A DNA stretch of 64,000 nt, from NCBI GenBank assembly GCA_902784615.1, contig CACZVN010000006.1, positions 1 through 64,000 on the forward strand. Direction: 5' to 3'. Origin of the DNA: an uncultured Prevotellaceae bacterium. Lineage in GTDB: Bacteria > Bacteroidota > Bacteroidia > Bacteroidales > Bacteroidaceae. Made by a program: the position numbers and the translations under genes. This document shows, in pieces, positions 60,492-64,000 of this stretch (its first letter is position 1; each line of letters starts with the position of its first letter). The notes under the pieces are model-generated. The model was not told the DNA's origin and did no database searches. It was given only the letters and a program-made list of their open reading frames with translations.

Positions 60492-61950
60492 TGGGCTAGG
60501 AGGACTGTCATGTGGTTGTATCCTTGCTAAGAATGGCTATGATGTCACCATTCTGGAGCAAGGAACCCAGATTGGAGGTTGCCTCCAATGTTTCCGAAGG
60601 GGAGATGCCGTCTTTGAGACGGGCATGCACTATATCGGAAGTGCTGACCCTGGACAGACGCTCAACACGATATGGCATTATCTGGAGATAGGTTCCGACA
60701 TTCCTTTGGAAAGACTCGATCCTGACGGATATGATGTGATCTCATTCCAAGGCGACCATTTCAGGTTTGCCAATGGGAAGGAGAACTTTATCAATACCCT
60801 TGCAGACCAGTTCCCTCAAAGCAAGGACGAATTGGCCAAATATTATGATCTGATTCAGATGGTGACATCGGCAGCAGCCATGCACTCCCTGAATACTCAA
60901 GTGGACCTGAATGTCAATGCTGATTATCAGATCGTCAGTATCAACAAAGTGATTGATAGTGTCATCAGTGATCCTTTGTTACGACAGGTCCTTGCTGGGA
61001 TACAACCTCTTTATGCTGGAGAAAAAGACCGTACACCGTTCTTTACACATGCCTTGATTTTTGATTTCTATAATCAGAGTGCATTCCGCATCGTGGGAGG
61101 CAGTAGTCAGGTGGCAGAGTCCCTTCAGAAATCGATTCAGAAAAATGGAGGTCAGGTGTTGGTACAACATAAGGTTGACAAGATTGAATGTGATGAGTCG
61201 CGTGCAACAGCCGTCATCACGGCTGACGGTGAACGATTTCCTGCTGATCTGGTCATCAGTGCCATCCATCCAGCACGTACCATGCCGCTCATAGACAGTC
61301 ATCTTATCCGACCTGCATACAGACGACGTGTGGAGAATACAAGAAACACGATCTCGGCATTTACGGTGTATCTGAAATTCAAGAAGAATACAGTGAAGTA
61401 TCTGAACAGCAATATATATTATTACCGTTCAGATTCTACATGGGGATGTGAGGACTATGACGAGCGCTCCTGGCCCAAATGTCTTCTGTATATGCATTTC
61501 TGTCATGAGAAGAACCCGGTATATGCTGAAGCAGGTGAAATACTCACCTATATGAGATTTGATGAGATGCAGCAGTGGTTTGGCACTCATATCGGACATC
61601 GGGGTGAGGATTATAAAGCTTTTAAGAGAAGGAAGGCTGAGACCGTTATTGCTGCCTTGGAGCGAGAAATACCCGGCATCAGTCATCAGATAGAGCATTA
61701 TTATACATCGACTCCTTTAACCTATCTGGATTATACAGACGTGCCTGATGGAGCCATGTATGGCATTGCTAGAGATGTGAATGACTTTGGACAGGTCGGT
61801 ATTACCAGTAAGACAAAAATCCCCAATCTGTTACTGACAGGTCAGAGCATCACATGCCACGGTATGTTAGGTGTTTTGGCAGGAAGTCTGATTACATGCT
61901 CTGAAGTCCTGTCGCGAGAGGTGATCTTCTCCCAACTTAAAAAGGTCTGA
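60466..61950 (+). CDS. CrtI-like FAD/NAD(P)-dependent oxidoreductase
   Basis: 494 residues. Dinucleotide-binding motif IIGSGLGGLSCGCILAKNGY, followed by EQGTQIGGCLQCF, and a C-terminal GQSITCHGMLGVLAGSLITC typical of phytoene desaturase/retinol saturase relatives. It could oxidise or aromatise a ring, or desaturate an acyl chain, as part of pigment formation. Confidence 0.88.
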   Translation: MKKCVIIGSGLGGLSCGCILAKNGYDVTILEQGTQIGGCLQCFRRGDAVFETGMHYIGSADPGQTLNTIWHYLEIGSDIPLERLDPDGYDVISFQGDHFRFANGKENFINTLADQFPQSKDELAKYYDLIQMVTSAAAMHSLNTQVDLNVNADYQIVSINKVIDSVISDPLLRQVLAGIQPLYAGEKDRTPFFTHALIFDFYNQSAFRIVGGSSQVAESLQKSIQKNGGQVLVQHKVDKIECDESRATAVITADGERFPADLVISAIHPARTMPLIDSHLIRPAYRRRVENTRNTISAFTVYLKFKKNTVKYLNSNIYYYRSDSTWGCEDYDERSWPKCLLYMHFCHEKNPVYAEAGEILTYMRFDEMQQWFGTHIGHRGEDYKAFKRRKAETVIAALEREIPGISHQIEHYYTSTPLTYLDYTDVPDGAMYGIARDVNDFGQVGITSKTKIPNLLLTGQSITCHGMLGVLAGSLITCSEVLSREVIFSQLKKV

Positions 61951-61955
61951 TTCAA

Positions 61956-62846
61956 ATGAAAACGGCAGTATTCTATTATACACAGAGCGGACAGGCACTT
62001 GATGTTGCGAAGAGTCTTTGTAGTGGGATGCAGGGAGATGTGGTCTTCAAGGAGATCGTTCCTCAGCAGGCTTTTCCTTTCCCATGGGACAAAGACACTT
62101 TCTTCGACGTCTTCCCGGAGACGCGTCTTGGGATGCCGCCTTCTGGGATACAGCCCATAGATTTCTCTGATGTGGAGGATGCAGACTTGGTTATGGTGGT
62201 AGGACAATCATGGTTCCTTTCTCCTTCGCTTCCCCTCCAGTCGTTCTTCATCGACCAGCAGGTCAGGGACTACCTGAAAGGAAAGGATGTCGTATTTGTG
62301 AATGCCTGTCGTAACATGTGGCTGATGACGAGTCGGAAGGTGAAAGCATACCTGAAGGACGCTGAGGCGAACCTGGTAGGACAGATCATCTTGCAGGACA
62401 GGGCTCCCAATCTTGTAAGTGTTCTAACGATTATCCGCTGGTTGATGTACGGCAAGAAAGCCGGTACAGGACTATTGCCGGATGCCGGAGTCTCTCATCA
62501 AGACATATCCGACGCTTCCAGATTCGGCCAGATCATTGAGTCCTCATGGAAGAATAAAGACTTGTCTCATTTGCAGAGTGATCTGTTGTCAGCAGGAGCC
62601 ATCCAGTATAAGTCATCAATCCTGTTCATGGAGAAGACTGGTCATCGGATGTTTGGCTTTTGGGCTAAGTTCATCCGGAGAAAGGGGGAACAGGGGGATG
62701 TGAGAAGGCGTTTCCGAACCAACTTTTTCTATTATTATCTCCTTTTTGTCCTGTTCTTGATTTCCCCCTTCGCGCTACTGGTCTATTACTTGACTTATCC
62801 ATTGCATCGCGTTGGGTATCACAAAGATATAGATTGTAACCTCTAA
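61956..62846 (+). CDS. darA: Dialkylresorcinol condensing enzyme DarA
   Basis: 296 residues. Flavodoxin-like start (AVFYYTQSGQALDVAKSL) and NACRNMWLMTSRKVKAYLKD; a hydrophobic segment near residue 250 (FFYYYLLFVLFLISPFALLV). It matches my recollection of DarA, which condenses two acyl chains to a cyclohexanedione in dialkylresorcinol and flexirubin synthesis. DarB follows after 21 bases, as in known loci. Confidence 0.85.
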   Translation: MKTAVFYYTQSGQALDVAKSLCSGMQGDVVFKEIVPQQAFPFPWDKDTFFDVFPETRLGMPPSGIQPIDFSDVEDADLVMVVGQSWFLSPSLPLQSFFIDQQVRDYLKGKDVVFVNACRNMWLMTSRKVKAYLKDAEANLVGQIILQDRAPNLVSVLTIIRWLMYGKKAGTGLLPDAGVSHQDISDASRFGQIIESSWKNKDLSHLQSDLLSAGAIQYKSSILFMEKTGHRMFGFWAKFIRRKGEQGDVRRRFRTNFFYYYLLFVLFLISPFALLVYYLTYPLHRVGYHKDIDCNL

Positions 62847-62867
62847 GTATATAACTAATAAAATATA

Positions 62868-64000
62868 ATGATGGAAGTATTCATAACAAAAGCAGCAAAG
62901 TTTTTCCCGAACGATCCTGTATCGAATGATGACATGGAGAGTTACCTGGGAATGGTTGATGGAAAGCCGTCGAAGGCACGTAGGGTCGTGCTGAGGCGTA
63001 ATGGCATCAAACAACGATATTATGCGTTGGATAAGGAGGGCAATGTGACCCATACCAATGCGCAGATGTGTGCCAATGCGGTTCGTGGACTTCTGGACGA
63101 CCACCTGACAGTTGACGATATAGACGTGCTGGCATGTGGCACATCGTCACCAGAACAGATCCTGCCGTCACATGGTATCATGGTACATGGTGAACTCGGT
63201 GGCAGCAGGAATACTGAGGTCGTCTCGTTCTCCGGTTCATGCTGTACGGGTGCAGATGCCCTGAAATATACCTATATGGCTGTCAAACTCGGACTGGCGA
63301 AGAACGCTGTTGCTGCAGCCTCGGAACGTACGTCTGCCTGGATGAGGGCCTCTTATTTCCAGAAAGAGTCAGAGAAGCTGGCCCTGTTGGAGAATCAGCC
63401 TATGCTGGCTTTTGAGAAGGAGTTCCTGCGCTGGATGTTGTCCGATGGCGCACAGGCCGTGCTGCTTCAGGAGAAGCCCAACGAGTCGGGTATCTCCCTT
63501 CGTATCGACTGGATTGACATCACGTCATTTGCCAATACCAAGGAGACCTGTATGTATTGCGGTGGAGAGAAAGGTGCTGACGGCAAACTGAAGGGTTGGG
63601 CTGATTTTCCTGGAGAAGAATGGCTCACGGAGTCGCTCTTCATGCTGAAACAGGATACCCGTATGCTCGGAGAGAATGTCGTACCGTTAGGTGTCACCTT
63701 CCTCTTACAACTGGCAGAGAAACACCATTTCACTCCCGATGATATTGACTGGTTCCTGCCACACCTTTCTTCCATGTTTTTCAAGGATAAGATCCTGGAA
63801 GAGACGACGAACAGAGGATTCCCCATTCCTGAGGAGAAATGGTTCTTGAATCTCCCACATGTAGGAAATATTGGTTCTGCCTCGGCTTTCGCTATGATAG
63901 AGGAACTGATGTACTCTGGGAAGCTGAAGAAAGGCCAAAAGATTCTGTTGATGATTCCCGAGAGTGCACGATTCTCATACTGTTACTGTATGCTGACCGT
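62868..64000 (+). CDS. darB: DarB, KAS III-like ketosynthase (3' end outside the window)
   Basis: At least 377 residues, open to the window end. Active-site Cys in SFSGSCCTGADALKYTYM; a PHLSSMFF and LPHVGNIGSASAFAMIEEL pair gives the His and Asn of FabH-type enzymes. CGTSSPEQILPSHGIMVHGE is typical of DarB. It supplies a 3-keto acyl unit for DarA. Start ATG 62868, or 62871. Confidence 0.9.
   Translation, partial: MMEVFITKAAKFFPNDPVSNDDMESYLGMVDGKPSKARRVVLRRNGIKQRYYALDKEGNVTHTNAQMCANAVRGLLDDHLTVDDIDVLACGTSSPEQILPSHGIMVHGELGGSRNTEVVSFSGSCCTGADALKYTYMAVKLGLAKNAVAAASERTSAWMRASYFQKESEKLALLENQPMLAFEKEFLRWMLSDGAQAVLLQEKPNESGISLRIDWIDITSFANTKETCMYCGGEKGADGKLKGWADFPGEEWLTESLFMLKQDTRMLGENVVPLGVTFLLQLAEKHHFTPDDIDWFLPHLSSMFFKDKILEETTNRGFPIPEEKWFLNLPHVGNIGSASAFAMIEELMYSGKLKKGQKILLMIPESARFSYCYCMLT

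Overview
The window reads as chromosomal DNA of a Bacteroidota bacterium, most likely of the Prevotella group (Prevotellaceae). The evidence is the -33/-7 promoter type (TTTG, about 20 bases, TAnnTTTG) before most transcription units, the near absence of Shine-Dalgarno sequences, a type IX-like C-terminal sorting tail, and protein families typical of this phylum (TSCPD protein, DUF4348-like lipoprotein, UpxY-type NusG paralogue, DarA/DarB). The genus is inferred from general appearance. No rRNA, tRNA or CRISPR array was seen.

Layout. 1-342: tail of a probable AAA ATPase, a short remnant resembling the start of a bcp peroxiredoxin gene, and a strong promoter. 343-15275: a stand-alone GMP synthase ATP-pyrophosphatase subunit, a phosphoethanolamine transferase, a polysaccharide epimerase/dehydratase, an MBL hydrolase, murB, pheS, an envelope trio (YtxH, holin-like, small protein), a SPOR lipoprotein, ruvX, def, a TPR protein and a CotH protein. 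15285-18713: thrS and infC-rpmI-rplT. 18765-25670: tex (minus strand), then a LolA-like protein, an ABC-F ATPase and an M13 peptidase. 25785-34334: a five-gene block of zinc-ribbon protein, membrane Ser/Thr kinase, four-module CbbX-type AAA ATPase, zinc-ribbon/FHA protein and PP2C phosphatase. This is the best candidate for a little-described system. 34345-42867: metA, a U32 peptidase, a membrane lipoprotein, C1 and M3 peptidases and a WYL regulator. 42898-45350: a repeat-rich accessory patch with small ORFs, a truncated RhuM-like gene, nested inverted repeats, an inverted-repeat element with outward promoters, and AlkZ-like and macro-like genes. 46126-64000: a flexirubin-type (aryl polyene plus dialkylresorcinol) gene cluster that runs off the end of the window.

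How the genes work together. The kinase, FHA protein and PP2C form a complete phosphorylation relay, with the multi-module AAA ATPase as a likely effector; three of the five proteins carry zinc ribbons. The polyene cluster has two transcription units. The first holds a methyltransferase, an ACP, an LpxL-like acyltransferase, a dehydratase, a ketosynthase, a half-size ketosynthase-like protein and a second ACP, and ends in a terminator. The second starts with a UpxY/NusG-type antiterminator and repeats the ketosynthase/acyltransferase/ACP/dehydratase set. It then adds a thioesterase, a ketosynthase-chain length factor pair, export and tailoring genes, a CrtI-like oxidoreductase and DarA-DarB. 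A ketoreductase, an aryl-activating ligase and an ammonia lyase were not seen and may lie beyond the window.

A recurring oddity is that palindromes sit in frame inside conserved genes: murB (33 nt, with two further copies at convergent gene ends), tex (31 nt), the U32 peptidase (68 nt with perfect 32-nt arms) and the 5' end of the UpxY gene.
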